The notes under the pieces: model-generated
Told to the model about the DNA's origin: nothing
Seen by the model: only the letters and a program-made list of their open reading frames with translations
The model's database searches: none
NCBI GenBank assembly: GCA_023105745.1
Contig: JALGQZ010000006.1
Span: forward strand, 31,325,686 to 31,389,685
Length of the DNA stretch: 64,000 bases
DNA from: Austropuccinia psidii
Lineage: Eukaryota; Basidiomycota; Pucciniomycetes; Pucciniales; Sphaerophragmiaceae
Direction of reading: 5' to 3'
Shown: piece after piece, positions 1 to 12,178 of the stretch
Numbering within the stretch: the stretch's first letter is position 1
Layout: each line of letters begins with the position of its first letter
Position numbers and translations under genes: made by a program

Positions 1-3000
1 CACACCAATATATTAAATTACAAGATCAGTTATCAATAATCCAAGCTTTCTCAGGTAACTAATTCAAACTCCTTCCAGAAAATTTCATAATTGATATTCA
101 AGATAAGATCTACAGATTAAATTTTTAATAACTTATTCATCAAACATTCAATTAAGAAGACTATCCATTACAGCTTACATAGTGCTTAACATCCACTTCA
201 AACAATTTCTTCAATTATGAAAATAAAGATAGATATTCAGATACTTTAACCTTTTGAAATTGCTTACAAACAGTTAAAAATACCAATAGGTTAGTAGAAA
301 AAAAACTTCCAAGTAAAAAAGGTGAATTTTCACTTCCCTATGGAAAGTTTGGATTTTAATTTTCAACATTTTATGGTTCTGTGGAAATAATTTTGTAATA
401 TTTAAGATATCATGATCAAAACTCACCCTCCATTAAGAAAGAAATTCATACTTCTTTATTAATTTCAAATTAAATACCTATCGAATCAGTAGCATTTTTA
501 AAATAAATGGAGGAGATAGCTTTAAAGGATTATATAAATAGTGATTTCTATTAGATATGCTCCATATATGTACCCCACTTCTTCTACTTAGTAATCAATT
601 TGTATAGTATTCTATCAGTACTTATTATTAAAATTAATTTTTTTAAAAAATAGTACCAAGGAAAAAAAATATGAATAAAAACCTCAATAGATTTAGACGA
701 ATTGACTCAAGATATCAAATAGTTGTTTGTTATACAGAATCCCTTGAGCTTTGAGCTTAAAATTGAGAATTCTTGTTTTCAAAATTGAAATAGTGATTAC
801 TATCAAGCTCTAGAGCTTTATTTATTTTTTTGGTTCCCTCAAAAAATTGAAAATACACAGGGAACCTCTCCTTTTTAATCACTTGTGAGCTTTTGAGTTT
901 CTCTTCAAATTTTTACCAGGATATAAATACTTTTACAATTCAAAAAAATGAATTAAATTAAGAAGCTTTTATATAATAATATTGCTCTGTAGGATAATGC
1001 AATTTTTTTTCCATTTGTTCAGTTGAAGTGCGATTTAAATTGAACCCTAGGCAAAAATTCACACCAACATCTGTAAGAATGGTTTTATTTGTGAATAGGG
1101 AGAGTTTTTCTGAAAAATATTAACACCTTTAATTATATTTAGTAGGAGGTTAAAAAAAACTGATTTTTCAGAAAATATTTTTTTAAAGTTACTATAAAAA
1201 ATAGAGAATAAATTTTCTTATTCATGAAATGATGAGTGATGTCTTCATTGGTCTGTCTTAAGAGAATAATTTTTCTAAAGATCTATGGGAATTAAAATGT
1301 GATCCTCAAGGCTAGGATAATAATCCTGTGTGAGAAATAATTCATAGAGTGCATCAATATATTTTAACATATGTTTATTATTTGTTGACATTCTCTGTAG
1401 GTTTGTGCTGTGACTTAAGTGAAAAATGTATTCTTTTGATAAGAAAAATAAAAAATAAAATCTTTTTTAAAGAATTATTTGAGATTTGAAAGCCACTGTT
1501 TTATAATAAAAAGGCATTCAAATATACCAGATCATGATCGTTTATTTTTTAAAAAGGGCTATTTTTCAAATGGCAGAGTTGCATGTTTTGAGGGAGGGAA
1601 ATATTTGCATTTTTTGAAGGCTTATTTGGATATCTTTTACACCCCTAAAGAAGTGGGTTTCAAAGTAATAACTTGAACTATCTCAAGCTTTATTTTATAT
1701 TAAATAAGCCATAAAGAAAAACACTCACTTATTTCATTATTATCCAAACTCTGAACTCTTTTTTAAATTAAAGTAATATAATAAATAAAATTTCAATTTT
1801 TAAGCTATAAAGGAAAGTGTGATATCCTATATTTAATTGTGGTTTTTTTAATTCAAAATTTCAAAGATAATACATGCATGATTCATATTGGTATTTTTTT
1901 GAAACATTAAATAATAATAACAATTGAATTCTTTTCTTCAGAATAAATAAATGAATCTATATTACTAAAAATATTACCCCGAGTATTACTGCAGAATTTT
2001 GTTTTGAATTCAATTATTTAGCCAAATTGCTTCAAACTAAAACATAAAATTGACTTTACAACTGCATCTATGGCATTGAATAGCCATTGAAAAAAAAATT
2101 CACAAAATTTTGAAGCTACTGTATTGAGAAAATCAATTGAGAAAGTCTCATGCATTATTAAAATAAGAAATTTCTTCAAAATTTATTCCACGTTTCACTA
2201 TTTTCCAAAAAATAAGTAACATAATATTATCCTATATGATTTTATTTATAAATGTAAAAAATTCAATTCTTTCTGAATATATATAAATTTACCAGTATTT
2301 TGTTGAAATAACTGTATTCAATGTGTTTGTTGGGGTTTATTCCAATGTTCTTTAGCAATAGAATGAATTAAAATACAAACAATTTTCTCAATTATTTTTT
2401 AAATAAGATAGAAGATTCTTGAAGCCAATAACATAGAATTACCCAAGTTTCAGAAGCACTTACAATTTTGTATTATCTTTTAAATAATAATAATAATAAT
2501 GTTTTTTGAATTCAACTTATTTAATTAAATTATATTAATATTTTACCAAAATATTATATATAACTATCATTAATCCAATTCCTTTTAGCTTAAGATTTTA
2601 GTACGTTCTATAAATATATTTGGAGATTTGTATTCATTTAATTATAAAAAGTTATTATAGAAGAATAATAAAACTCCTATGATATTTTCAGTTGGATTTT
2701 TTTTTTGAGAAATTTTAGCAAATATTGTAGAGAATAATAATTACATTAAGGTAAGATGAATACATTTTAATTGTATTCTTTGGATGAATATTCTTCAATT
2801 TTTTTTGATAAAGAAATAAAATTCATTAATAAGACACAAGGAAAAATTCTCATTTTATTAAAAATTCATTTAATCCTAGATTTTATCTTGGAACTAAGAA
2901 CTAAAGTAGTCTCTAGAATACCCTAAACAATATGGAAATATAATTTTCTTTAATATACTCAAATTAGACTCAATTCTTGAGAATTAAGTTTTTTTCCCAT

Positions 3001-4700
3001 TTAAGAAGAAAATTTTTCAAAATACAATACTAATAAAGAATATGTATATAATAAAAAAATAAAGAAATGAAAAAATAAAATTCGCTAATATTTTTATTCA
3101 GTTTTAATATGAATAAATTTCAAATAATATACAGAAATAAATAAAGAATATATAGTAATCAGGTTTCAGGAATATTAGTTTTTCAATTTCAATATGATTT
3201 TTCAATTTTCTTGACAAAAGGAATCATATTATTATCAAATTAGGGCTTCAATTGAAAACATTTTTTTATTTTTGAGCCCAAATTATCTTTCTTAAGAAGC
3301 TCACAAATTTTTTCTAACATAATTAATGAATTTTGAAAAAAAAAACATCAGAAAGCATTAAATTTCAAAGACTTTTTTTTTATAATGAAAATCAAAATTT
3401 AATTTTATCAAACAAGATTTCATTGAGGATAAATTTCAATTTTATCTAACCTTTTAGCAAATTTTTTTCTAATATTTCTCAAGAATTGTATGACTCATAT
3501 ATCTAAATTCATTTGGGGATCTTAAGATTCTATGTTTTTTTATGTAATCACTTCAATAAATTTGATAAAATATTATTTCCTTTAATATTTAAGTTTATTT
3601 TCAAGTTGAAAATTTAAAAAATATTAATCTTATTTATTGATTCAGAGAAATGAAAATTTATCCAATTTTTTTTGATAAAATTTTGAATTTTATTCAAAAA
3701 TTTAATCAGATTAGATTTATTTTCACAGAGATAAATTTGCATTTCTCATATATCAATTCAATGGAACTGATCAGAATACTTGATTAACTTTCTGTTTTAT
3801 ATGAAATTTTGTTTAATTTGATTATCTTTATCTAATATTAATCCAATTGACTTTATTTTATTGAATTAATTGAATTTTTCTTCCTTTTTTACATTTATTT
3901 TGATTATAATATAATTCTTTTCTTATTCTTTTCCATTTAACTTAATAAAAAGGTTTTCTAAAAATATTTTTTGAAGTCAACAACTCAATTCTTTTTTTTC
4001 CATCTGAGAATTTATATGACTAGGCCACATGACAAGTAATTTTAAATTCCCTGATAATAATAATAATAATTCAACATTTTTAATAATACTTATAAAACAT
4101 GCCAAATTTAAAGTTAAAAAAAATGCAGGTTTTTAAAATAAATCTCAAAGAGATTTTTTCAACTTGTTTTCAATTGATTTAATTAAGTATATTGCTTTCT
4201 TTGGTACATATATTTATGATTTAAAATTAAATTTCAATACCTTAATTTACTCTTTTTTTAATTAATTATATATGATAAAATGAAACATCTCTTCTTCAAT
4301 TTCATTTTCAAATAGCTTTATATGATTAGGAATGATTTTAAAAAAATCTCATTTTCTTTATTTTTTTTGGGGGGGGGGGAATTATAAAATATAATTGGCC
4401 AAAAAAAAGAAAATAAATTGATAATGAATTGGCATATCTTAATATTATAATTGATCAAAATTTTATTGAATAGTTTTGTGGCTCTAAAAAACAAAAAAAC
4501 CATTAAGTTTTCTTAATTCCTCAAATCTTGTAATCAATTTTAATTCTTTTCATAACATCTTCAAAAATTGAATTTAGGTTTTTCTTTTAAAAAAATAAAA
4601 TAAAATCATAATAATAATAATTGAGGGACTTATAGATTATTAAAATTTGAAAGAAATTGAATTCTTTGAGGACAAATTATTTTCCTACATTAATAAAATA
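1..4700. other. AT-rich gene-free stretch
   Basis: I see no supportable gene here. Open frames are under 70 codons, without recognisable motifs or codon structure. The stretch holds A and T runs and short (AAT)n microsatellites, for example near 2488-2500 and 4056-4070. It may include decayed transposon DNA, but I recognise no family. Confidence 0.6.
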
Positions 4701-4715
4701 ATAATAATATGGTTT

Positions 4716-6281
4716 GGGTGCTGGTAAAAGTTCATAATCAAAATGGTAAACAAATGTAAGAACTTATGTGTTTTTTCCATCAATTAGTGAGAAAATCTAA
4801 AGGATTCCCTGATCCCTTTTTCAATTAAAAAACAAAAAACCATGTCAAAACTTTTTGCAAAACAGGGATTTTACTTTGTAAATGACATTTGTGGCACTGT
4901 GGCATTTTTGATAACATTAATGGAATTGTGGAATTTTCAATGAAATTGATGGAATTGTGGAATTGTTAATAAAATTAATTTCATTTTTAAATACGTTTAT
5001 GGCATTTTTAACGATATTTATGGCTTTGTTAATGCAATTTCAAGAAATCCACTATTTTAGTGGTTGATTCAGATTTAAATTAATTTTTTTGTATATACAA
5101 TTTATCCCAGTTATCCCCCTGCTCAGTGTTATTTATTGCTAAAATTCCCCTTCAGTCCGTTTTTTCATGAAAAGTATGTCATTTTTTCAACAGAAAGCCT
5201 TATTGAAAAAATGAAAAATATATGAAAAAAATTCCTTTTTAGGCCTACACTTTTCCCGCCCAAAAAAGTTCCCAATATTATGGGCTTCTGATTTTTAATT
5301 CTCATGATTCACACCTTCAATTTTCTTGAAAAAAGAGATAAATTTGTAAGTGGGAAGTTTTTTAATTGATTTTTGAGAGAAATTTGGAAATTTTTCCACA
5401 TTTGGAAGAAAAATAATTATGGAAAAAGTTTGTGGATCTTAACATCCCACAAATAAAAAAATTATGGTAAAAAAAAATCAAAAATTACCCAATAATTAGC
5501 TTGGAAAATTTTCTTTGAAAAAAGGGGTCACTCATGTGTTTTTAGTAAAGACTTACATTCTTATACAATAGCCATATATTTATACTTATTTATATATTTA
5601 AATTGATTTTTTTTTTTTTCAAATTAAATTCTTAATATTTTAATTCCTTAATTCCATAATTCTTATGTTTTTAGGGTTCTGGTCAAATCACGTAAAGTTT
5701 TTAGTAAAAACGCATCATCTATTACATTTTTTACTTAATTAAGTCCTGAAACACATAATTTTATTGTGAAGACATGTAAAGAGGCCAATTATTTTCCAAA
5801 AAAAAGGAAAAGGGAAAAAGGGCCTAAAACTGATCTTTTAGAACTTATTTCAATTTTTTTAGGTGGATTCTATGTTACTCCCATTATTTTCAATATTTTT
5901 TTTGAATTGACCAATTTGGAAAAATGACGAAAATAACTTTAAAGAAATGAGATTAATATAGAATAAACCTCAATAATAATAATTGAAATAAGGTCTAAAA
6001 GCTTTCTTTGAGGATTTTTTCAAAAAAAAAAAAGAAATTCCCTATTTACATGTATTTTGGCCTAGAATTGGTAATTAAGCATAAGAGCTTTTTTTTACTG
6101 AAAAACATACATGCTTTTACTAAAACCCTTTCTCTTTATTTTCATTTTAATCTTAATTTTTATTTTTTTTAAAAAAAAGACTTAGGTTTTTTTTATTCTT
6201 TGATAATTAATAAATAATTAAAATTTATTGGTAAAATTCCTTAAATAATCTATTTTTGGTAAAAACAAATTATTGACCCCA
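4716..6281. repeat. Decayed Mutator-like element ends
   Basis: At 4716 a motif gggtgctggtaaaag resembles the left end of the MULE at 29394 (agggtattggtaaaaac). Similarity continues through ccctg...ttttcaattaaaaa (about 4806-4836 versus 29443-29470). At about 5050-5200 the sequence matches the 3' noncoding part of that MULE (about 32985-33130), sharing ttttgtatatacaatttat. Further end-like motifs lie near 5545, 5672, 6100-6130 (inverted) and 6254. This fits internally deleted, non-autonomous derivatives or nested fragments. The family link rests on aligned stretches; the individual boundaries are guesses. Confidence 0.5.
6277..6281. repeat. Target-site duplication (left) of OUTER Ty3
   Basis: The five bases cccca immediately before the LTR are repeated exactly at 26725-26729 after the other LTR. 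This marks 6282-26724 as one integration event. Confidence 0.93.
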
Positions 6282-8192
6282 TGTATGATGTGACGATGAA
6301 ACTGATGATAATATCACTATTAATCAACAGTACTATGTCTGTTCTTATGAAATAGAAGAATAAAATATTATTATAAACACAATTAAATAATTAAAGAATC
6401 ATTTCTTTCACGTGTTAAGCATTACTAGTGATTTTAACAGTGAGCAAGTAATTGTCTACTAGAATCAATTACAAGAAGATTTTAATAATAAAAACTTCTT
6501 TTATTAAAATAATAAAATTATTTTAATATATAATTATCTTTTGCAAGAATAATTATAATGATAATTCTTGAAGAAAACTAATTTTAGAGAAAAACTTTAA
6601 GAATCAAAGATAAATCACTCACTAATATTCCAAAGAGCTTATTGAAAGATAAGATAGATAGATTTGACGTAGAATTGTGGATTTAAGGATCAAAATGGAT
6701 TTATAACAGTATTACAACAATATATAGTTGGATTCTATGATTTCACATCCTTCTGATTGATTCTGAAAGATTAAAAACACTTAAGAATAGCTGTAACTAA
6801 TACTTACTTGTTGGTAATAATGATTTAAATGATAATAAGATGATGATGATGTGGAAAAAACAGCAAGAAGAGGCTTCTTTTAAGTCAACAAAAGCTCACA
6901 GAGGCGTGCCATAGAGCAAACTGAAAAACCAGTGAGCAAGAAAACAATAAACCTTTTTGGATTATTGATTGCATCATCTGTTGTCACGTAAGATTATCAT
7001 AATTACTTAATTGATGCTTTTACGTGACTACCCACCCCAATATGGTTAAGAATAAAAGGAGTAACACCTGTACATCTTCTTTTATTCCAAAATAATCATT
7101 GATTTCTCAAAGTTATCAATGTTATTGCAAATTTCATCACAGGATGTAATTACTGTGAATTTTTTAAGATTCAGTGTTTCACGTAGAATAGTCAAAACTG
7201 GACTGTAAGTAAAACTTCGAATTTTACTAGTAAAACTGTAATTTTTTTTGGTTGTACCATAGATAATATAGTTCTCCATTAGTCCTGAACGTTTCAGAAG
7301 GATTCATTAAGAATTGTATTTTTAATGAATTTTTGAATTTTTTACCTCATTTCTACATAGAATTGCAAATATCAGTGTTTCACTGGTTGCTATGAGGTAA
7401 ATCAATGGATACAAGTCCAAAAAGGGTTTTAATTACTCTTTTGGGGTTTATCCATGGAAAGTCATTAAGAATTGACATGGTTACAGGAGTCTAAGTAGCT
7501 CTTTACCTCCTTGGCACGTCAAAATAGCAGGTTATTTGCTATTTTCTTAAGTTTTACTGTAGTTGTAACATGGTAACCAAGTTCCCAAAAGGTTTTATTT
7601 TACCAATTAGGCCAAGATCAGCCATGGATCCAAGCTTTGGAGCTGTCCATGCCTCTGAGGCCTCAGAAGTTGGGTACCCTGGCTCTCTTTGATGTCTTTT
7701 GTCCCCCTTGCTTATTTTTTACGTCAAAATAGAAATTTAAGCTTCAAGTGAGATATCCACTATGGGTGTACCAAAAGTCCATGTAAGAATACCATGATAT
7801 TAAGTGCTCAAAACATGCATAACACTATTCTTAGTGTATATGTAACATGGGATTTCTCACTTTCCCATTATTTTGGCATGAAATTAAGAAAAACAAAAAT
7901 TTTCACGGATCTTTTATGTGGTATTGAAGTATTTTCCATTTTACCACCTCAAAGAGTTAATTTGAGCTTATTCACTCTATTGAGCTACCCTAGGTGAACT
8001 TTAGTGTAGAATCCAAATCTGGCCTTGAATCCACGGATTTACTTACTCAATAAAAAGTTATTCATCTTTTCTGAAATCAAAAATCATGAATTTTGGATAT
8101 ATGCATGACTTATGAGTTATGCATAATTCAAAATTTATTTTTAAGATAATTGTGGCCTATTTGGGTATGTAAAATATACCTCAAGGCTCACA
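6282..8192 (-). repeat. 3' LTR of OUTER (1911 bp)
   Basis: Begins tgtatgatgtgac and ends ggctcaca on the plus strand; in element orientation it reads TGTGAGCC...ACA. It is nearly identical to 24800-26724. Short open frames inside (7082-7279, 7794-7997) recur in the other copy and carry no recognised domain, so I do not call them genes. Confidence 0.95.
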
Positions 8193-8204
8193 TTCCCTCC
8201 CACC
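8193..8204 (-). other. Polypurine tract of OUTER
   Basis: Reading minus, GGTGGGAGGGAA directly abuts the TG of the 3' LTR, the expected place for the plus-strand DNA primer. The other two elements have equivalents at 12155-12165 and 49200-49211. Confidence 0.8.
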
Positions 8205-8336
8205 AAAAAATAAAATTGTACTACAATTTTATCAATGATAGAAATAATAAAAAGCCCCAAAGGGAGGTTAATGTCCACTGTCCGACCTCTTTACATTACT
8301 CAGATCAAGTAATTTAAAGCACATTCATAGACATAT

Positions 8337-10309
8337 TCAGGCTTGTTGCCTTCTTTCATGTCTAAATCTTCTCAAGAGTTTATCCAAGTCAGGTATATCT
8401 GATTCTGCCAGCCATTCATCTTCATGTACTGGATTTCTATATCTGACAAGATATTCTCTCTGATTTTTACCCCTAAGTCTCCTTTCTTTAATGACTTTCT
8501 TTATCTTTTTGTCTTCATTCTGTTCCACTGGTGGGACAGTTAAAGGAGTTGGGTTCCTTAGAGGAAACAATTCTTTATCAGCTGGTTGATAAGGTTTTAT
8601 CAAGCTGACTGGAAAAGTGGGGTGTTTATTTTCCAATTCACCACTCAATTCCACTTGAAATGCATTGGTTCCATGTGAGGCAACAATAACAAAAGGTCCT
8701 ACATAAGAATAATCTTTAAGTTTCTTTGGGCCTTTGATATTATTAAAATTCAAGGTTGAAACTAGAACTAAGTCCCCTACTTTGAAGTCTGGTACTTTGT
8801 GACTCTTGTCCCACTTCTGTTTTGCATAATCAAAAGCATCATCCATACTTTGTTTTGCATGATGTTTTACTTTATGGAGCATTACTTTGAAGCTGGAAGC
8901 TTTAGGATGAATGTCAATCAAGTCTTTCCTCAGTGTATCTGCTGGGAGTCTTGGATTCCATCCTTTTTCTAACATAGCAGGAGTTTGTCCTGTGGAAGAA
9001 TGGACTGATGTCTTGTATTCCAATTCTAATGCAGGTATCAGAGTGCACCAGTCATGGGTAAAGCCATCTGAGTCTTTGAATTCTAACCCATAAGCACAAA
9101 ATCTCCTGATCATGTCTTCTAAAGTTTGAATCATCCTCTCTGCTAGCCCATCTGTCTGAGGGTGATATGCTGTAGAGAATGATAACTTAGTCCCAAACAA
9201 TCTATGAGGATTGGTCCAAAGTGCATATGTGAACTTGGGATCTCTGTCACTTATGATATTCTTAAATAATCCTGTATGAGAAATAACTCTACTCCATAGA
9301 AGAAGAGCTGTGTCCATAGCAGTGTCATCTTTATGACATGGTAAGAATATGGGAGTCTTGCTATATCTGTCTACAATGACTAAACAAGAATTATAGCTTT
9401 TGTCACCACTTGGAGGAAGTGCTGTGACCCAATCCATGTGAACAACTTCCCATGGGGATTTTGGTTCTTGAATATGGATCATAAGTCCAAATTTTTTGCC
9501 TGTACTCCTGTTTGCTTTTTGGCATCTGTCACAGGTGTGGCAATATTCAATGGTTTCTTTTCTCCAAGATGGCCACCTTGCACAGTTCTTGACTTTTTCA
9601 AGGTTTCTGTCTTCTGACAGGTGTCCAGAGTAGATGCTATCATGGCATTCATGAAGAATTGTATTGATAAGCAATCTGCTGCATAATGTCATGACACAAG
9701 AATGTTTTGTTCTGTGGTAAATAATCCCATCAAACAAGTGAAATCTCCCTTCAGAATAAGAATTTCTCCAAACTTCATCTAGTGCATTTACCAAAGATGT
9801 ATATTTGCAGTCTTTATCTAATGAAGAAGTCAAGATATGGCAATTCTTGTCTTGCTTATAAGATTCTCTGACCTCTTCAAAGAATTCAGTCCCAATATCA
9901 GTTATATTAATCCCTTCAATTGGAATATGTGGTTCAGTTTCCAAGGGTACATAAGCTGGGTTATCAGGAGTGTTGGCTAATGCCCACCTGCTAAGTCCAT
10001 CAGCATTCTTGTGAATGTTTCCTGCTTTGTGGACTATAGTCATGTTTCCTCTATATTCCTGAATGGCTATTTGCCATCTCAACATGTGTCTGTTGGGAGT
10101 TTTCATGTTAAGAAGTGATTTTACTTCATTAAAGTCAGTTATCACTTCAAAAACACTGCCATCAAGATAATAGTGTAATTTCTCAAGTGCCCATACCAAG
10201 AATAAGCACTCCATTTGGCTTCTGTTGGTTTGATTTGCCTTGAGATGTAACAAACTGGTCCTTCTGTAGGTTTGTCATCAATAATTTGGACTTGATGTAG
10301 GGCTGCCCC
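8337..10309 (-). pseudogene. OUTER pol, 3' half: RNase H, integrase, chromodomain-like tail
   Basis: This is the downstream part of OUTER's polyprotein, cut off from its start by INNER. From 10309 downward it encodes the rest of RNase H, an HHCC zinc region (LHECHDS...GHLSEDR...[11 protein letters not shown]) and an integrase core. The core shows DDE residues in the contexts [17 protein letters not shown] and [11 protein letters not shown] chromodomain-like C-terminus ([10 protein letters not shown]...DEWL) follows. Compared with THIRD, 16 nt are missing at about 10217-10220, where RYGASQMEC is expected, which shifts the frame; the long open frame from 10253 is therefore not fused to the RNase H start. 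RNase H also reads TDFNE where relatives have TDCNA. Most likely non-functional. Confidence 0.93.
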
Positions 10310-10314
10310 TAATC
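10310..10314. repeat. Target-site duplication (left) of INNER Ty3
   Basis: taatc precedes the INNER LTR and recurs at 20415-20419. Removing INNER and one copy restores OUTER's RNase H coding sequence at the [13 protein letters not shown] junction, which independently confirms the insertion. Confidence 0.96.
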
Positions 10315-12154
10315 TGTAAGGTGTGGATATGAAACTTTGATTAAAAATCAAGTACTTTTCCTGTCCTCAAAATTTGTATAAGGTAAAATTCAGTTAAAAA
10401 TAGTATGAAATATTATTTTTAAGAGAAAACACGCCAATTTTATTGTTTATAACTTTATTAGTATAAAACAATAATATTATAAAAATTTATTGTTTTACCA
10501 ACAACAAAAATTTATCCAAAAAATACTCTACAAGAGATATTTTAAGGCTACAAAAGAAATTTCTTCAAGAGCAATTTCAATTGGAATTAATTGAGCAAAG
10601 AACTGCAAGCAATTAATTAAAGAACAAAGTCTTTAAAAAGAATATTAAAGAGAAAACACTCCCAAAAGTGACCAGAGTGAATTTGGAAACAAAGTGACAA
10701 AGTTAACAGTGATGAAAGATGCTTTAATTCACTTTTGGGGTGGTTCAGGGGTAAAAATGATTATAAGAGTTACAAACAATGATTATAATGATTTTTTCAC
10801 GTGGCTAAATGGATTAAAATGATTTAAAAATGGTGGTTGGAATCTTTGATTGATTGGTTTAACAGTGTTTAAACTAATTAATAAAAGGAAAAGATTCTAA
10901 CATGAAGAGAAAAGTGGGGCAAAGAAGACATTCTTTTATAGCCATCAATTCTCTTACTCCAAAAGTAAAATTTACTCTTGTCAGTCATGAAAAACAGTCT
11001 GACAACAGAAAAGCCAATTATGGTATCATTGAACCCTGGTTTAGACCAAAAAAGGGCTGGTTTAAGCCATTTTTAGCCATTTTTAGCCATTTTAGACCCT
11101 TAAATCAGCCATTACTATAGCAATACCAGGCCTAGAGCCTTCAAAACACGTCAGAATGTGTGTCAGAGGCGTAGAAACCAGTTAAAACTGTTTTTATTAT
11201 GATTGTTTTATCTTAAGGGTAGTTCTACCCTCTTGGCAACAGCTAAAACTACCCCAGTTGGTATCAAAACCTCATCATCAATTGAGTCCACAGACCCTGT
11301 AACTCAATTCCAGGCCAAAAGTGATGAACTTTTGCATGAATTTTGACATCCCACGCCTGTCAGCAAGGATTTTGGGGGTCTAGCTCCCCCTTAGAGCTGG
11401 AGTTCCTTTTCCCCCCCAAATTTAATCTTTCCAATTTATTTTTCCTTTAATTCCTCATCATGTATTATACTTATACTTTACATATGTAATTCAATTCAAT
11501 TGTACAGTACAATACAGTAATAATTGACACCTCATATGTAAATCAAAGCTCACTTATGTAATACACGCGCACATTTTGACATTTCAATTGAATTCAATTG
11601 GAAATACTTCAATTCCTCATAACTTCTAAACTAAACACAACACCTCAATTTTAACACAAAAATTGATGGTTAACACCACATGTGGTGTGAATTAAATTAA
11701 GGTTTTGAGGATTTTCAACTTTTGTATTGAAAATACTAGAAACTTAATTTAAGCTTATTTAGAGTTGAGTTACAAGAATTTCACTCAGAGGTGACCCCAC
11801 CTGATTTTTTATGAGGAATCCAATGGTGAAATAAATTTTATATGTTTATTTATTGGATAAAAAGTTATAATAAATTTTATTTAACTTTTTTCCAAATTTA
11901 TTTATTTTTTCACAATTTTGTTAAAATTTCATTTTTACTTAATTTTTTCAAGTATAAATGTAATTTTATAATTTCAAAATTTGATGTAATTTTATTTTTA
12001 AATTGTAATTAATTTTTTTTATTTTGAATATAATTTTATATTCATATTTTTATTTTTATTTTAATAATATAAATAAATTTATTTTATTTATATTAATATG
12101 TTAATTTTGTATTTGTGGTCTTTTGGGTATATGAAATTACTTCTAAGGCTCACA
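10315..12154 (-). repeat. 3' LTR of INNER (1840 bp)
   Basis: Starts tgtaaggtgtgg and ends aaggctcaca on plus. It matches 18576-20414 nearly base for base. A TATAAAAG lies on the minus strand at 10940-10933. Several differences between the copies are C/T or G/A at CpG (for example cacgcc versus cacacc), consistent with methyl-cytosine decay. Confidence 0.96.
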
Positions 12155-12165
12155 TTCCCTCCCCC
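12155..12165 (-). other. Polypurine tract of INNER
   Basis: Reading minus, GGGGGAGGGAA lies directly before the 3' LTR's TGTGAGCC. Confidence 0.8.
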
Positions 12166-12178
12166 TAAAAAAAGAATA

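Noticed and set aside
10902..11120. 72-codon plus-strand frame, repeated at 19163-19381
   Set aside because: It lies antisense in INNER's two near-identical LTRs, so the repeat copy is expected. It contains a short tandem (agccattttt) and no recognisable domain.
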